Source: Fidelibacterota bacterium
GTDB lineage: Bacteria; Fidelibacterota; UBA8477; JABMPR01
DNA: 64,000 nt
Direction: 5' to 3'
Assembly (NCBI GenBank): GCA_021734325.1
Contig: JAIPJF010000001.1
Coordinates: 24,232 to 88,231, forward strand
The notes under the pieces were generated by a model. The model made no database searches, was not told the origin of the DNA, and was given only the letters and a program-made list of their open reading frames with translations. The position numbers were made by a program, and so were the translations under genes. Below, piece by piece: positions 34,543 through 44,642 of this stretch (position 1 is its first letter; the number at the start of each line of letters is the position of its first letter).

Positions 34543-35787
34543 ATGAAATTCAGTTACAGACGTTTACTGCTGCTCGGTTTCGGATTTATGGGGACCACCA
34601 TCCTGTGGGGAATCTACAATGCCTATGTACCCATATTCCTCCAGGCTGGTCGGGAGGGATTTGCCACATCTGCTGGTGTAAAAGGTTTTGGAATGAGTGC
34701 AACCACGACAGGGTTTATCATGACCCTGGACAATATTGCAGCGCTGTTCATCCTGCCTTTTATCGGTGCCTGGTCAGATCGGATCAGGACACGCATCGGT
34801 AGACGCAAACCTTTTATTGCCATGGGTGCTCCCCTCGCCTTTATTGGTTTTATCGGAATTCCGCTTATGCTGAATGTCTCCCTGCTCCCCTTCATGATCG
34901 CCATTTTTATTACTCTTTTCGCCATGGATGTTTTTCGCACGCCTGTCATTTCATTGATGCCTGATATCACCCCTTCCCCAAAGCGTTCGCAGGCCAACGG
35001 AATGATCAACCTGATGGGTGGTGTCGGTGCTGTCCTGGCCTTTGTGATCGGCGGGATGCTCTTTAAGGTTTCCGTTGGGGCGCCTTTTTATTTTGGCGGT
35101 ATCATCATGCTCATCGGTGCTGCAGTTGTTCTCTATTTCATCAAAGAACCAGCGGCGCCTGAACCGTCGGAAAAAGAGCCTGGGATTCTTGACAGCCTTA
35201 AAACGGTCGTCTCTGACAAGGACCGTTCGGCCTTGTTCCTGCTGCTGGCTATTTTCTTCTGGTTTCTCGGTTATGGAGCCCTTGAGGTATTCTTCACTTC
35301 CTTTGCCGTTAACCGTTTTGGAATCGACAGTGGCCAGGCAACGGGTTTGTTGGCATTTTTCTCGCTGCCAATAGTATTGTTCTCACCCCTCAGTGGATAT
35401 CTGGGTGCAAAATTTGGACGGCGATTCATCATTATTGTTGGTATTCTCGGGTTTGCCCTTCTGCTATTCTGGGCATTTGGTATCCAGAGCCTTTCCATGG
35501 TCAAGATCATGCTTCCGCTCTCAGGGGTAGCCTGGTCACTGATCCTTGTGAATTCGCTGCCAATGGTGGTCGATATGGCCCCCCAGGATCGTCTGGGAGC
35601 CTATACCGGTCTCTACTACCTGTCTTCGCAATCCTCGGCCATTGCCGGCCCGATTATGGCTGGAAAAATAATTGAGATATTTAACAATAATTATGGTGTA
35701 GGATTTATTTATGGGTCGGTGACTCTGGTCATCGCGCTGTTCTTTATGCTCCCGGTAAAACGCGGTGAAGCTCTGATCAGCGACTGA
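34543..35787 (+). CDS. MFS transporter, SLC45/GPH-like
   Basis: 414 residues with about 12 membrane helices. The loop DRIRTRIGRRKPFIAMG after helix 2-3 is the MFS signature in the form seen in SLC45/GPH sugar transporters, repeated weakly as GAKFGRRFIII in the second half. Start ATG has GGAAGGTTGTACG upstream. Sugar or other small solute uptake is likely; substrate unknown. Separated by one base from the acyltransferase gene, so co-transcribed. Confidence 0.85.
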   Translation: MKFSYRRLLLLGFGFMGTTILWGIYNAYVPIFLQAGREGFATSAGVKGFGMSATTTGFIMTLDNIAALFILPFIGAWSDRIRTRIGRRKPFIAMGAPLAFIGFIGIPLMLNVSLLPFMIAIFITLFAMDVFRTPVISLMPDITPSPKRSQANGMINLMGGVGAVLAFVIGGMLFKVSVGAPFYFGGIIMLIGAAVVLYFIKEPAAPEPSEKEPGILDSLKTVVSDKDRSALFLLLAIFFWFLGYGALEVFFTSFAVNRFGIDSGQATGLLAFFSLPIVLFSPLSGYLGAKFGRRFIIIVGILGFALLLFWAFGIQSLSMVKIMLPLSGVAWSLILVNSLPMVVDMAPQDRLGAYTGLYYLSSQSSAIAGPIMAGKIIEIFNNNYGVGFIYGSVTLVIALFFMLPVKRGEALISD

Positions 35788-35788
35788 C

Positions 35789-37183
35789 GTGCTTTACTAT
35801 ATCCTTAAAAAGCTGCTGTTTTTTATTGTCTATGTGTTTTTTCGTCGATTACACGTAGAACATCAGGACAGGGTACCTGTCAAAGGTCCAGTAATTCTGG
35901 CAGCCAACCATCCCAACACGCTCATGGATCCCGTTCTGGTAGCCCTGCTCTCAGGACGCAATCCCCACTTCCTCGGGAAGAGTACCCTTTTCAATTCACC
36001 TGTTGCAAAATGGTTTTTTCATGCGGTACACGTCATTCCAGTCTATCGGAAGCAGGATGCCGAAGCAGAAATGGGAAAAAATGCTCAGATCTTCGAGCGC
36101 TGTTTTGAATCCCTTGAGGCAGGCAATGCGCTGGTCATCATGCCGGAGGGGATCAGTCAGATGGATGGGACCTTGCACGAGATAAAGACAGGGACGGCAA
36201 GAATTGGTCTCGGAGCAGAAGCCCGCAATGATTTTGAACTGGGTATTCAGATCATTCCTGCCGGGATCAACTATTCATCCCCTACAGAATTCTTTAGCGA
36301 TGTTCATTGTCGTTTTGGACGGCCCATTGGTCTCCGTGAATTTGGAGAGCTTTATCAAAATGATGAGTTTGAGGCCGTCTACCAGGTTACGAACCAGATA
36401 AGAGATGCCCTGGAAAAATTGACAACAACAGTGGAAAGTTCTGAAACGGCCACCGTATTGGATAACTTAAGGATCATCTATCAAATGGAGTTGGCTACTG
36501 ATCAGGGTTTGCAGGAGGAGATTCAGGAGCATGGTTTTGATTTTTCCGTTACCCGCGGAATGGCTGATGCCATAAATTGGTATTATGTCAACGAACCAGA
36601 ATCCTTTAAAATACTCGAGAAACAAATGAGCACCTATCTGGCCAAGATAGAAGGATTGGAGCTTCGTGATGACCTGCTTTCGACTGCCCGGGGACAAAGG
36701 ACCTTCGCCCGAAGAGCTCTTGGACTTCTGGGTGTTATAATTGGATTTCCCATTTATCTGTGGGGGATATTGAACAACTTTATCCCCTTCAGAATCCCGG
36801 TAAATCTGGTAAAATTATTGGGGACCTCCACTGAATTTTTATCCACCATTAAAATGCTGTCAGGTTTTGTGGTATTCAGTGTTTTCTACACACTTCAGGG
36901 CCTGCTGGTTTGGTGGCTTACAGACTCAGGTCCTCTGACGACGATCTACCTGGTCAGTCTGCTTCCAGCTGGTCGATTTGCCCTTTTTTACCATGATACG
37001 ATGCAGCGATATCGTCAGCATTTGAGGCTCTATACCTTGTTCATCAGGCGCAAAACGCTGATGTTCAATATCATTAGAGAGCGGATGGCCCTGATCGAAG
37101 CACTTGACGCGGCAAAGGTAAGGTATATGTCCAGAGAAGAGGAAAGATCAGGCTCCAGTTTCAAGGATGATCCCAAAGCCTGA
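35789..37183 (+). CDS. Membrane 1-acylglycerol-3-phosphate acyltransferase-like protein (PlsC domain)
   Basis: 464 residues starting at a GTG one base after the MFS stop. PlsC-domain motifs: NHPNTLMDP (HX4D, catalytic), GKSTLFNSP, PEGISQMDG and PAGINYSS. After the ~220-residue catalytic domain come a helical region and hydrophobic segments around 300-390, an extended form annotated as a fused acyltransferase/membrane protein in FCB bacteria. Role in phospholipid or glycolipid acylation is likely. Pairing with an MFS transporter is seen but unexplained. Confidence 0.8.
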   Translation: MLYYILKKLLFFIVYVFFRRLHVEHQDRVPVKGPVILAANHPNTLMDPVLVALLSGRNPHFLGKSTLFNSPVAKWFFHAVHVIPVYRKQDAEAEMGKNAQIFERCFESLEAGNALVIMPEGISQMDGTLHEIKTGTARIGLGAEARNDFELGIQIIPAGINYSSPTEFFSDVHCRFGRPIGLREFGELYQNDEFEAVYQVTNQIRDALEKLTTTVESSETATVLDNLRIIYQMELATDQGLQEEIQEHGFDFSVTRGMADAINWYYVNEPESFKILEKQMSTYLAKIEGLELRDDLLSTARGQRTFARRALGLLGVIIGFPIYLWGILNNFIPFRIPVNLVKLLGTSTEFLSTIKMLSGFVVFSVFYTLQGLLVWWLTDSGPLTTIYLVSLLPAGRFALFYHDTMQRYRQHLRLYTLFIRRKTLMFNIIRERMALIEALDAAKVRYMSREEERSGSSFKDDPKA

Positions 37184-37407
37184 TCTATGTAGGAATAAGG
37201 AGGACATGTAGCCTACGTCATTCTCTGCTTCTGGTTCCCAATAATTGTATAATTCTCATCTTTTTTATGGAAATCGGTGATCGGGAAAGACCCAGAGAAT
37301 TAATTTATCTCCCCTAGCTTCACCTCTTGACAGACCCTGGGTGTCAAATTATATTCAGCCCGCTTAGACCAGGACGAAGCATGAATTAAGGAGTCCGGTT
37401 TACATAC

Positions 37408-37481
<74 letters not shown>

Positions 37482-37488
37482 CAAATAG

Positions 37489-37514
37489 AAAAGGTCACCG
37501 ACAGGTGGCCTTTT
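37489..37514 (+). terminator. Intrinsic terminator after tRNA-fMet
   Basis: AAAAGGTCACC and GGTGGCCTTTT pair around GACA (one G-U), followed by a T-rich tail, 8 bases past the tRNA. Confidence 0.85.
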
Positions 37515-37891
37515 GTGTTTGTATGGAGATTGGACTCAAATCCTAATGGTTCGATCCGCAGCGAGATTGCTAGTAGCAATTGAGCGTAGGAAGATGGAAG
37601 ACACGAAGTGGCTGAACATCAATCCTACTCTCCCCCTTCGCTCAAAGAGCTACGGCGGGACAGGCCGCTACCCCGCAAAATGCGGGGTATGGAGATTGGA
37701 TGAAAATGCCTAACGGTTCGATCACGAGGAGTTTATCCAGTGGATAGACGACGAGGGACACGGACCGAAGTGATCTGACAATTATATTTTCAGAACTCTT
37801 ACAGGAAAATCGTATCAAGAACGTTTCAATATCAAATCAGGAGATTTGACAGTCTCATAAACGGCGGTTTTAGAACAAATTATTCGGGATC
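37515..37891. repeat. Imperfect direct repeats and a hairpin downstream of tRNA-fMet
   Basis: No gene seen. Two imperfect copies of about 35 bases, 37522-37556 and 37688-37723, both begin TATGGAGATTGGA and end GGTTCGATC. Between them is a perfect 8-bp hairpin TACCCCGC/GCGGGGTA at 37669-37689, and AATCCTACTC at 37621-37630 copies part of the tRNA T-arm (37466-37475). The repeats look like decayed copies of a tRNA-linked element. Confidence 0.55.
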
Positions 37892-38341
37892 TTATTCATC
37901 TCGAAATACAACATCTTGATCTAGAGTTCGGTCATAGTCCAAAATATCACCTTTGGCACAAGTGATCTTGAAGACCTTGCCATTTGGGCTCCCGTAGTAA
38001 GTGTATGATGAATCTGAAAAGTATTTTCCAGTGAGTTCACCTGGATCAATATCGTTCCACGAAGCGCCAATAACGTATTCTGCTATTCTCTCTTTTGGAT
38101 ACCTGCCGAATTCTCCCTTAAATATATCCAATTGAGTCCTGATACTTCCGAGTGCAGCGTCAGCTTCCGATCGCTTGGCCTTTTGTACGTTATTGCTGTA
38201 GATCGGCACAGCGACAGCAGCTAATACACCAATGATTACGATCACAATCATCAATTCCACAAGGCTGAAACCATTGATTCCTGGGCTTCTGCTTCCCAGT
38301 AAATATTTGCGGGTTGTATCCATGACATCATGAGACATCAA
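37892..38341 (-). CDS. Type IV pilin/pseudopilin
   Basis: 149 residues. Prepilin leader ends in NG with cleavage before FSLVELMIVIVIIGVLAAVAVPIY, the standard type IV pilin N-terminal helix with Glu5. The mature part is short with two cysteines or fewer and a YTYYG stretch. The leader of ~24 residues is long; a later start is possible. No other pilus gene is adjacent, so it is an orphan major or minor pilin. Confidence 0.88.
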   Translation of the reverse strand: MMSHDVMDTTRKYLLGSRSPGINGFSLVELMIVIVIIGVLAAVAVPIYSNNVQKAKRSEADAALGSIRTQLDIFKGEFGRYPKERIAEYVIGASWNDIDPGELTGKYFSDSSYTYYGSPNGKVFKITCAKGDILDYDRTLDQDVVFRDE

Positions 38342-38769
38342 AATATATGCCGTGGTTCATGGGTAGGTACATGTCTTTATATATCACGTATTTATACTTG
38401 CTATCAATGACTCATTGTTTGTAATATCTGTAATTAAAACAGGACAGTAATGTCGTTAAATAATGATATTATTTCCAAAAAGCGTGTCTCATACCTCAGG
38501 CGCTACTTTAATGCACAGCAGCTTCAAATAACTTGGAATACTCTGTCATTTGGACGCGTTGAGAAACTCTTTATTACCGATACTTTACTGGCATGATGCA
38601 CAAACCAAATTTCAATTCACTTTAGCCATATTGCGCCCTCGGCTTGTTACTAAACACAACTGTCGGGTGTTCACGAATGTCTTAATGAACATCATGAATT
38701 CATATGCTCTGATAAATGAATATGATTCCATGATCACTATTTTAACTTCTTTCCCAGACAGAATTTTGC
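38342..38769. other. Intergenic stretch, no feature seen
   Basis: AT-rich DNA between the divergent pilin and phosphoesterase genes. Short frames present have no ribosome site and no recognisable product. Probably carries the promoters of both genes. Confidence 0.4.
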
Positions 38770-39669
38770 ATGCATCATTCAGTTGTTCAACCGAGGGAGA
38801 ATGAGAAGAATTCATTGATAACAAAAGCTCTTTTTGTATCTGATCTACATGGCCGAATAGAATGGTATGAAAAACTATTTCGGACCATTCGTTCAGAACC
38901 TCCTGATGTAGTTCTGCTTGGTGGTGACTTATTTCCTCACGCCTTTATGCGTTCAAAAGAATATCCGTATTTTTTGAATGACTATTTGCGACCCGGTTTT
39001 CTACGGCTACAGAAGTCCCTGAAAGAAAAATATCCAAAAATTATGCTGATTATGGGGAATGATGACCCAAAGAGTGAAGAGACTGATCTGCTGAATGCCG
39101 GCTCAGACGGACTCTGGGATTACATCCACAATCGAAAAATCACGTGCTTTGACCATATTTTTGGTGGGTATTCTTTTGTACCTCCAACACCCTTTCAATT
39201 GAAGGACTGGGAAAAATATGATGTATCCAGATTTGTAGACCCTGGTTGCGTTTCTCCTGAAGAAGGGATGCATACCACCCAGACAGATCCTACTCATCTA
39301 CGCTACGGAACGATCCAGAAAGATATTGCACGTCTTTATGAACATGAAAAGATGTCTAAAGTGGTCTGCCTGTTCCACTCACCCCCCTACCAAACGAACC
39401 TTGATCGGGCAGCCCTGGATGGCCAGATGTTTGATCATGCGCCCCTTGACGTTCACGTTGGGAGTATTGCTATTAAACGCTTTATTGAGCAGAAGCAACC
39501 GAAGATCACCTTGCATGGTCATATTCATGAATCCTCACGTATTACAGGTCAGTGGCAGGAAAAAATCGGAGAGACTTATCTGTTCACTGCTGCCTACGAA
39601 GGTCCGGAGCTGGCAATTATCAAGCTTGACCTGGAACGTCCTGATCTTGCTCAGCGATTACTCATCTAA
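38770..39669 (+). CDS. Calcineurin-like metallophosphoesterase
   Basis: 299 residues. Metal-site motifs in order: FVSDLHGR, LLGGDLF, MGNDDP, FHSPP and HGHIHES. This is the full set of the calcineurin-like phosphoesterase family. The ATG at 38770 lacks a good ribosome site; a TTG at 38815 lies behind GGGAGAATGAG and is a plausible alternative, removing 15 residues. Its stop overlaps the converging gene by 4 bases. Substrate unknown. Confidence 0.82.
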   Translation: MHHSVVQPRENEKNSLITKALFVSDLHGRIEWYEKLFRTIRSEPPDVVLLGGDLFPHAFMRSKEYPYFLNDYLRPGFLRLQKSLKEKYPKIMLIMGNDDPKSEETDLLNAGSDGLWDYIHNRKITCFDHIFGGYSFVPPTPFQLKDWEKYDVSRFVDPGCVSPEEGMHTTQTDPTHLRYGTIQKDIARLYEHEKMSKVVCLFHSPPYQTNLDRAALDGQMFDHAPLDVHVGSIAIKRFIEQKQPKITLHGHIHESSRITGQWQEKIGETYLFTAAYEGPELAIIKLDLERPDLAQRLLI

Positions 39670-42600
39670 CTTCGAATTATTTGGATGTCGTTCTCATTTC
39701 CAATGAGGTGTCCCATCTCCAGTGGAAGAGCTGCATCACTTACAGCATTTATCTTCGCAGCAAAACTACTCCTGATTTCAATATCCTTATCTGTCACAAG
39801 ATGAATATCCAGGAGCGTACCTGCCTCTATTCCGGAACACAGAAAATTCATTTCTGAGATTCCTAAGCTCCAGGCTTTGAGCCAGAGCAATAGATCAGCC
39901 CTTTGTTGATCAGTTCCTTGAAAATGTATCAAAATATCAATATCACTTTCAGGACCTGCAGTAGAATTTTTCACACTGCCGAAGATGTAAAATGCTTTTA
40001 CTCCAAATCTGTTTGGATCCAGATAACCAGCTATTTTCTTCACGATGTCTAAACGCCATTTCCAGTGGTTGAACGCATCAACATAAGTATATGAGGATTC
40101 CCTTCTTTGCTTTGGCACAATATCACTAAGATCTGGATCTGTAATATGAGCTTCAGCTCTGTTCTGAGTTGAATTCATATAAACTGACAATTCTTGGCCA
40201 CTATAGGTTTTTTTCACATCAATGACTTTAATGGTATCTTCCAGAGAAGCGTATTCCGGCAAAAGCTGCCTAAGAATATTGCTTGATTCTGAAAAGAAAT
40301 TATCGTTGAAAACAATCCCATATTCATCTGGGTATAGTGGCAGATATCGAATGGAAGCCTCAACCAGATCTTGAAAAAAGTGCGTTCCAAATGAAAGATC
40401 TGGTACATAACTTCCTTGTTTACGAGCAATCTCTATTAACATGGCCGTATTACTGATATCAGAATAGGTGACATTGACACCCATCTTGATATCACCACGA
40501 CTGCCCCAGCGTCCAGGTCCCATCAGAATGAAGCATCTCCGTGGAAGGAGTTGATTTAACTTTCCTACTGCTCGTCCAACATTGAGCAATTCCTCTCTCG
40601 ATCCAAGATTACTATAATTAGCCGGATCTACATAGACAACATGTGTAATCCCCTTAACCAGACCGTTTGAGACGTAGCGATTGGCTGAGAAGAGAATCTT
40701 GTCCTTAGAGATACCAGCAGGAATATCTACTGGCTCATACTCATCACCATAGCTTTGGGGTCGACATTGGAGTAAATAGAGATCATCTCCATCAGAAGCG
40801 AACTCAATATCAACTGGAACGCCCAATACATCTTCAAGCACCTTGAGAATAGCGTGCATTTGTTCAATAAAGTGAGTCTGTTTTTTCAGTACATCAAAAG
40901 TAACAACCAAATTTGATTCTTCGAGATTATCAATTAATGGCATGATCTTCCTGAATCTATCATTGTCCAGGATTGACATAACTTCAGTAATATTAGGGTA
41001 TTCTGATGCAATCTCACTCATGATCTTGCGAAGATCGATCGTCTCAAATGAATTGGTGGTTAGATTAATAACATCTATGGCTTTGGGAGAATACCTGATC
41101 TGCTCCTCGATGGTAGCATTAACGGATAGCTTTGGTTGTCCAGGCGCAATCAGTGCAGGATAATCATCCCCTACTCGATCCACAGCACTGGTTCCCAATC
41201 CCGGGACAAGCCGAATCAATCCGTCCTCAGGCTTTATGCGTGGTGACCAGAGAAAATCATTCTTACTGAATGCAACTCCAGCATAGGCTGGGAAGTAATA
41301 ATGGCCTACTTTTTTGCCAACGACCTCCTGAATCATAATTCCCATTTCTTCATGGAAATCCAATAAGTTTCTCTCTGCGCGATATTTAATTGGATCCGGG
41401 CCAAACATTGACGCATAGACTTCTGAGATAGCATCGATCAATGCAATTAGGCGTTCCTGCTTACTGCCTTGATTTGCAATAAAAACACTTCGATATTTGC
41501 CGGCAAAGGCAGCGCCAAGACCATCTTCCAGGAGGCTTGAACTCCTGACAATAAGTGGACTAGCTCCGAAATCATCTAATGCCAATGCCAAACCCTTAAC
41601 AATTTCAGGGGGAAGATGCGAGTTCTTGAAGACCTGGATCACGTGCGGATATTCGAACTGAACCTGGGTGATCTCTTTGTACTTCTGGTCGAAGACATCC
41701 TCAAGGTTGTTATATACCAGGAAACTCCTGCTCCCATCAGAAGTAATATACCAGGTTTTTGGCGTTTTAATCTTTTCTAACAGCTTTTTGTACTTTGGCG
41801 AGGCCTTTAAAATCTTATCCGCCAAAGCAACTCCGGCACTCTTTCCACCGAGTTTGCCACTGCCTTTTGCCGGGGTTATTACTCGGTTTAAAAGCTCATA
41901 GAAATCGTTTACATTGAAATAGTTTTTCGCCACGTTGATAAAATGGGTTTGATCAGAAAGCAGTCTCCTGACTAAGGATACCCTGAAAGCCTTCTGCCGT
42001 GGGACAGATAGTTCAGTACCGCTGGGATCCAAATGATGATACCGCCCAATGGCGTCTGAGATATCGTTTAAGCTGCTTTTAGAATCTCCCAGAACATTTA
42101 CCAGAAAGGAGGACTTCTCTTCCCTGATCCATTTTTGGATTACTTGCAGGGCGTTGTTTTTTCCAAGTGTGTCCACAGCTATCTGAAAAACTCTTTCACT
42201 TATAGGGAGAAGGTCCTGTACCTGCACTCTTTTCCTTGGCTGATTCAGATTTTCTACCAGACCGGTGTCATCTTCTTTGTAGGTCGGGCTGAAATGTTCC
42301 AATAACTCTTTTGCCTCCTCACTACCCCCGAGGAATAAAAAGTTGGTCATTTTTCTAGATAGACGTTCTAATAAGGGTGAATCCGTATTCCTCAGTAGTT
42401 CAAGTATGGTAACCCACTCATCATCATGTTTCTCTATATCTACCTTTCGATCAAAGAAGCTCTTTAATAGACGATGTTGTAGAGAAATTCTAACGTGTCG
42501 TGCGATTGAATGAATCAACGCCTGTTCTTCTTTTAAGAAAGGACCTTGATCCTCCTTGGGACGCTCCTCGGTATAACTAATGTCAACTGAGCCTACTTTT

Positions 42601-42878
42601 TCGTCTTGAATAATGATATCTGCCTGAAGTCCATAGACAGACTCGACGCACTTTCCGCTGCAATACTCTTGGTCTTCATACGTAATTTTAGCCAGGCAGA
42701 TATCAGGATATTGCCACCCTTGGGGAATTGCTTTCACCACTTGCGATAATAGATCAGGAATGGATATATCTGTTTGACTTAGTATCTCGTCGATCTCGTA
42801 TATACATCGTAACTCTTTTTCGCGTTCCCTCAACTCCTGAAGTAATTGCTCGGATCGAGTCTTCTTAATTTTGTTCAT
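39666..42878 (-). CDS. GAF-like / PEP-pyruvate-binding / nucleotidyltransferase multidomain protein
   Basis: 1070 residues. N-terminal coiled coil (LLQELREREKELRCIYEIDEIL) and GAF-like domain to about 150; a PPDK/PEP-synthase-type ATP-grasp region (GGKSAGVALADKIL; PLIVRSSSLLEDGLGAAFAGKYRS; DIEFASDGDDLYLLQCRPQS); a conserved block with GPGRWGSRGD and GTHFFQDLVEA; and a C-terminal MNT/DNA-polymerase-beta-like nucleotidyltransferase (YIFGSVKNSTAGPESDIDILI). The PEP-utilising phosphohistidine domain of true PEP synthase is not seen. Its start overlaps the stop of the next protein (ATGA). Function unknown; a nucleotide-dependent phosphotransfer or regulator of carbon-nitrogen metabolism is a guess from glutamate dehydrogenase upstream. 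Confidence 0.7.
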   Translation of the reverse strand: MNKIKKTRSEQLLQELREREKELRCIYEIDEILSQTDISIPDLLSQVVKAIPQGWQYPDICLAKITYEDQEYCSGKCVESVYGLQADIIIQDEKVGSVDISYTEERPKEDQGPFLKEEQALIHSIARHVRISLQHRLLKSFFDRKVDIEKHDDEWVTILELLRNTDSPLLERLSRKMTNFLFLGGSEEAKELLEHFSPTYKEDDTGLVENLNQPRKRVQVQDLLPISERVFQIAVDTLGKNNALQVIQKWIREEKSSFLVNVLGDSKSSLNDISDAIGRYHHLDPSGTELSVPRQKAFRVSLVRRLLSDQTHFINVAKNYFNVNDFYELLNRVITPAKGSGKLGGKSAGVALADKILKASPKYKKLLEKIKTPKTWYITSDGSRSFLVYNNLEDVFDQKYKEITQVQFEYPHVIQVFKNSHLPPEIVKGLALALDDFGASPLIVRSSSLLEDGLGAAFAGKYRSVFIANQGSKQERLIALIDAISEVYASMFGPDPIKYRAERNLLDFHEEMGIMIQEVVGKKVGHYYFPAYAGVAFSKNDFLWSPRIKPEDGLIRLVPGLGTSAVDRVGDDYPALIAPGQPKLSVNATIEEQIRYSPKAIDVINLTTNSFETIDLRKIMSEIASEYPNITEVMSILDNDRFRKIMPLIDNLEESNLVVTFDVLKKQTHFIEQMHAILKVLEDVLGVPVDIEFASDGDDLYLLQCRPQSYGDEYEPVDIPAGISKDKILFSANRYVSNGLVKGITHVVYVDPANYSNLGSREELLNVGRAVGKLNQLLPRRCFILMGPGRWGSRGDIKMGVNVTYSDISNTAMLIEIARKQGSYVPDLSFGTHFFQDLVEASIRYLPLYPDEYGIVFNDNFFSESSNILRQLLPEYASLEDTIKVIDVKKTYSGQELSVYMNSTQNRAEAHITDPDLSDIVPKQRRESSYTYVDAFNHWKWRLDIVKKIAGYLDPNRFGVKAFYIFGSVKNSTAGPESDIDILIHFQGTDQQRADLLLWLKAWSLGISEMNFLCSGIEAGTLLDIHLVTDKDIEIRSSFAAKINAVSDAALPLEMGHLIGNENDIQIIRS

Positions 42879-44614
42879 TTTGTAATTACCCCTCGGCCAT
42901 TACGACCATCAACCTTTATTGTTAAAGGTCTCTCCAGCTTGACATATTTAATATAATCAGTCTCAATTATGCAGAGTTGTTTATCTAACCACTCCCAATC
43001 TAGGGCATGCTCGTCAGAATGCCGGACAGAGAAATAACTTACTCCAAAACTAGTGATATTATGAAAAAAGTGTGACCCCTGACTAAATTCTTTATCCATT
43101 TCAGGTAAAGTTGATTCGACAATTGTTTTAGCCTGAGAAATTTGTCCCCAACTTACTGGTGTTCCCAGCCAGGGGTCTGAACTTCCCCACCTGCCAAAAC
43201 CTATCAAAAGATAGTTTGTCCCATTTTCAATAGCTGTGGTATTAACCGCTTCTATCTCACGAGCAATCTGAGGTGTATGTTTTGCTTCAAAGCCTTGGGG
43301 TTTTACAAATACCACATGTTCGATATAACAGCTTTCACCATTCCCCAGCACCCGCTCTGAGGCGAGTAGGATATCTTTACCGTTAAATTCATCATCCTCA
43401 ATCTCTATTTCATCGGCTAGTGCCAATAAGGGTCTGACCTGAAGCAATCCAAACCGCGTTGGGCTAAGGGTCAGAGCGAATTCAATTTCCACCGGTGAAT
43501 TCAAAGCCTCCTCGCAGATACTCATGATGTTTTTTAACAAATCATTTAGCGGGAACTGATTGTACACCAAGATTGGAGCGAAGGTGACCAATCGGGGACC
43601 AACCTCGCCCAGTCCAACATTGATCCGATCATTTCTCGGGTCATAAGTTGAGACTACCGATCTTAAAGTATCATCATATTCAGCCTCTTTTAATCCACAT
43701 TTGATTAAGTACTCAGATTCATTGATGGGATCATATGAGGGTGGAGGACCCAAATTCACACTCCAGAACTTGTTCTGAGTTTGCTTAAGCCATTCACTCA
43801 CATTTAGAAATGGAGGATTAGCTCGGGGAGACTTTGGTATAAACCACCAGCATGGTTCTCCATCCACAATCGTCTTGCCCAGACCAAGGGCTAGATTGAC
43901 AATACCATCTTCGGGTTTTGAATGACTGGGGGGATAATAGTTAAATGACCTGGCGACACCCGATATATCGGGATAATATCTATCAAAATGAGGCTTGCCT
44001 ACAACTTCCTGGATGATGACAGCCATTTTTTCATCGAGCAGGTCTTTGCCAATTGCTTTGCGATAATCTTTGGCTGCCTTAAAGAAGGTCGATGCATATA
44101 CATACTTGATCGCTTCAGTAAGCTTCCGAAAGCGAACATCTGTATCGCTTTCGTTATTGGGGATCATTTTCGTTGCATAGATTCCGGCAAAGGGTGACTC
44201 AAGTGCATCTTCAAGAATACTCGAAGAGCGTACCGCCAGTGGGTAATGAATTTGATCAACAATCGCTCTCAGGTCACCCAGTATCCCGAATGGAAGGTCA
44301 AAGTTTTGAAATGCGTGGGCGATCCGATCATCAGACTCCTCCAATAGCATTTCAGAGCTGACCTGGTTTTCCTGTATGAAAGTATCGAACACATCAGAAA
44401 GAATGACTGCCAAAGATGGAATGTTAAATTCAATTTCTTTATACAATTCTGCATCAAAGGAAATCGCAAGGTGTTTACTAATCCCAATCAGCCCCCGTGC
44501 TTTTCCTCCCAGGGCTCCGGAACCGATAACAGATGGTTTCTTCTGATCAGAGAAAAGCTTAAGGGAAAATGATTCTAATTCATTTTGGGAATGCGCATTT
44601 CCCAATTCTGTCAT
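42875..44614 (-). CDS. PEP/pyruvate-binding domain protein
   Basis: 579 residues. ATP-grasp motifs of PPDK/PEP synthase N-domain: ALGGKARGLIGISKHL, LAVRSSSILEDALESPFAGIYATK and a closing EIEFALTLSPTRFGLLQVRP. The C-terminal block has GFGRWGSSDPW and GSHFFHNI, shared with the larger protein downstream (GPGRWGSRGD, GTHFFQ), so the two are paralogues, one short and one extended. It lacks the GAF and nucleotidyltransferase ends. Lies 28 bases after glutamate dehydrogenase. Confidence 0.72.
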   Translation of the reverse strand: MTELGNAHSQNELESFSLKLFSDQKKPSVIGSGALGGKARGLIGISKHLAISFDAELYKEIEFNIPSLAVILSDVFDTFIQENQVSSEMLLEESDDRIAHAFQNFDLPFGILGDLRAIVDQIHYPLAVRSSSILEDALESPFAGIYATKMIPNNESDTDVRFRKLTEAIKYVYASTFFKAAKDYRKAIGKDLLDEKMAVIIQEVVGKPHFDRYYPDISGVARSFNYYPPSHSKPEDGIVNLALGLGKTIVDGEPCWWFIPKSPRANPPFLNVSEWLKQTQNKFWSVNLGPPPSYDPINESEYLIKCGLKEAEYDDTLRSVVSTYDPRNDRINVGLGEVGPRLVTFAPILVYNQFPLNDLLKNIMSICEEALNSPVEIEFALTLSPTRFGLLQVRPLLALADEIEIEDDEFNGKDILLASERVLGNGESCYIEHVVFVKPQGFEAKHTPQIAREIEAVNTTAIENGTNYLLIGFGRWGSSDPWLGTPVSWGQISQAKTIVESTLPEMDKEFSQGSHFFHNITSFGVSYFSVRHSDEHALDWEWLDKQLCIIETDYIKYVKLERPLTIKVDGRNGRGVITK

Positions 44615-44642
44615 TTTAGCCCACCTTATTTAAGGTTGCTCT

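Noticed and set aside
37669..37689. Perfect 8-bp hairpin as a terminator
   Set aside because: No T-tail on either strand and no gene ending nearby; more likely part of the repeat element.
37513..37713. 66-codon frame after tRNA-fMet
   Set aside because: Runs through the terminator tail, repeats and a hairpin; low-quality protein sequence.
38550..38804. 84-codon frame overlapping the phosphoesterase start
   Set aside because: Overlaps a well-supported gene and shows no family motif or ribosome site.
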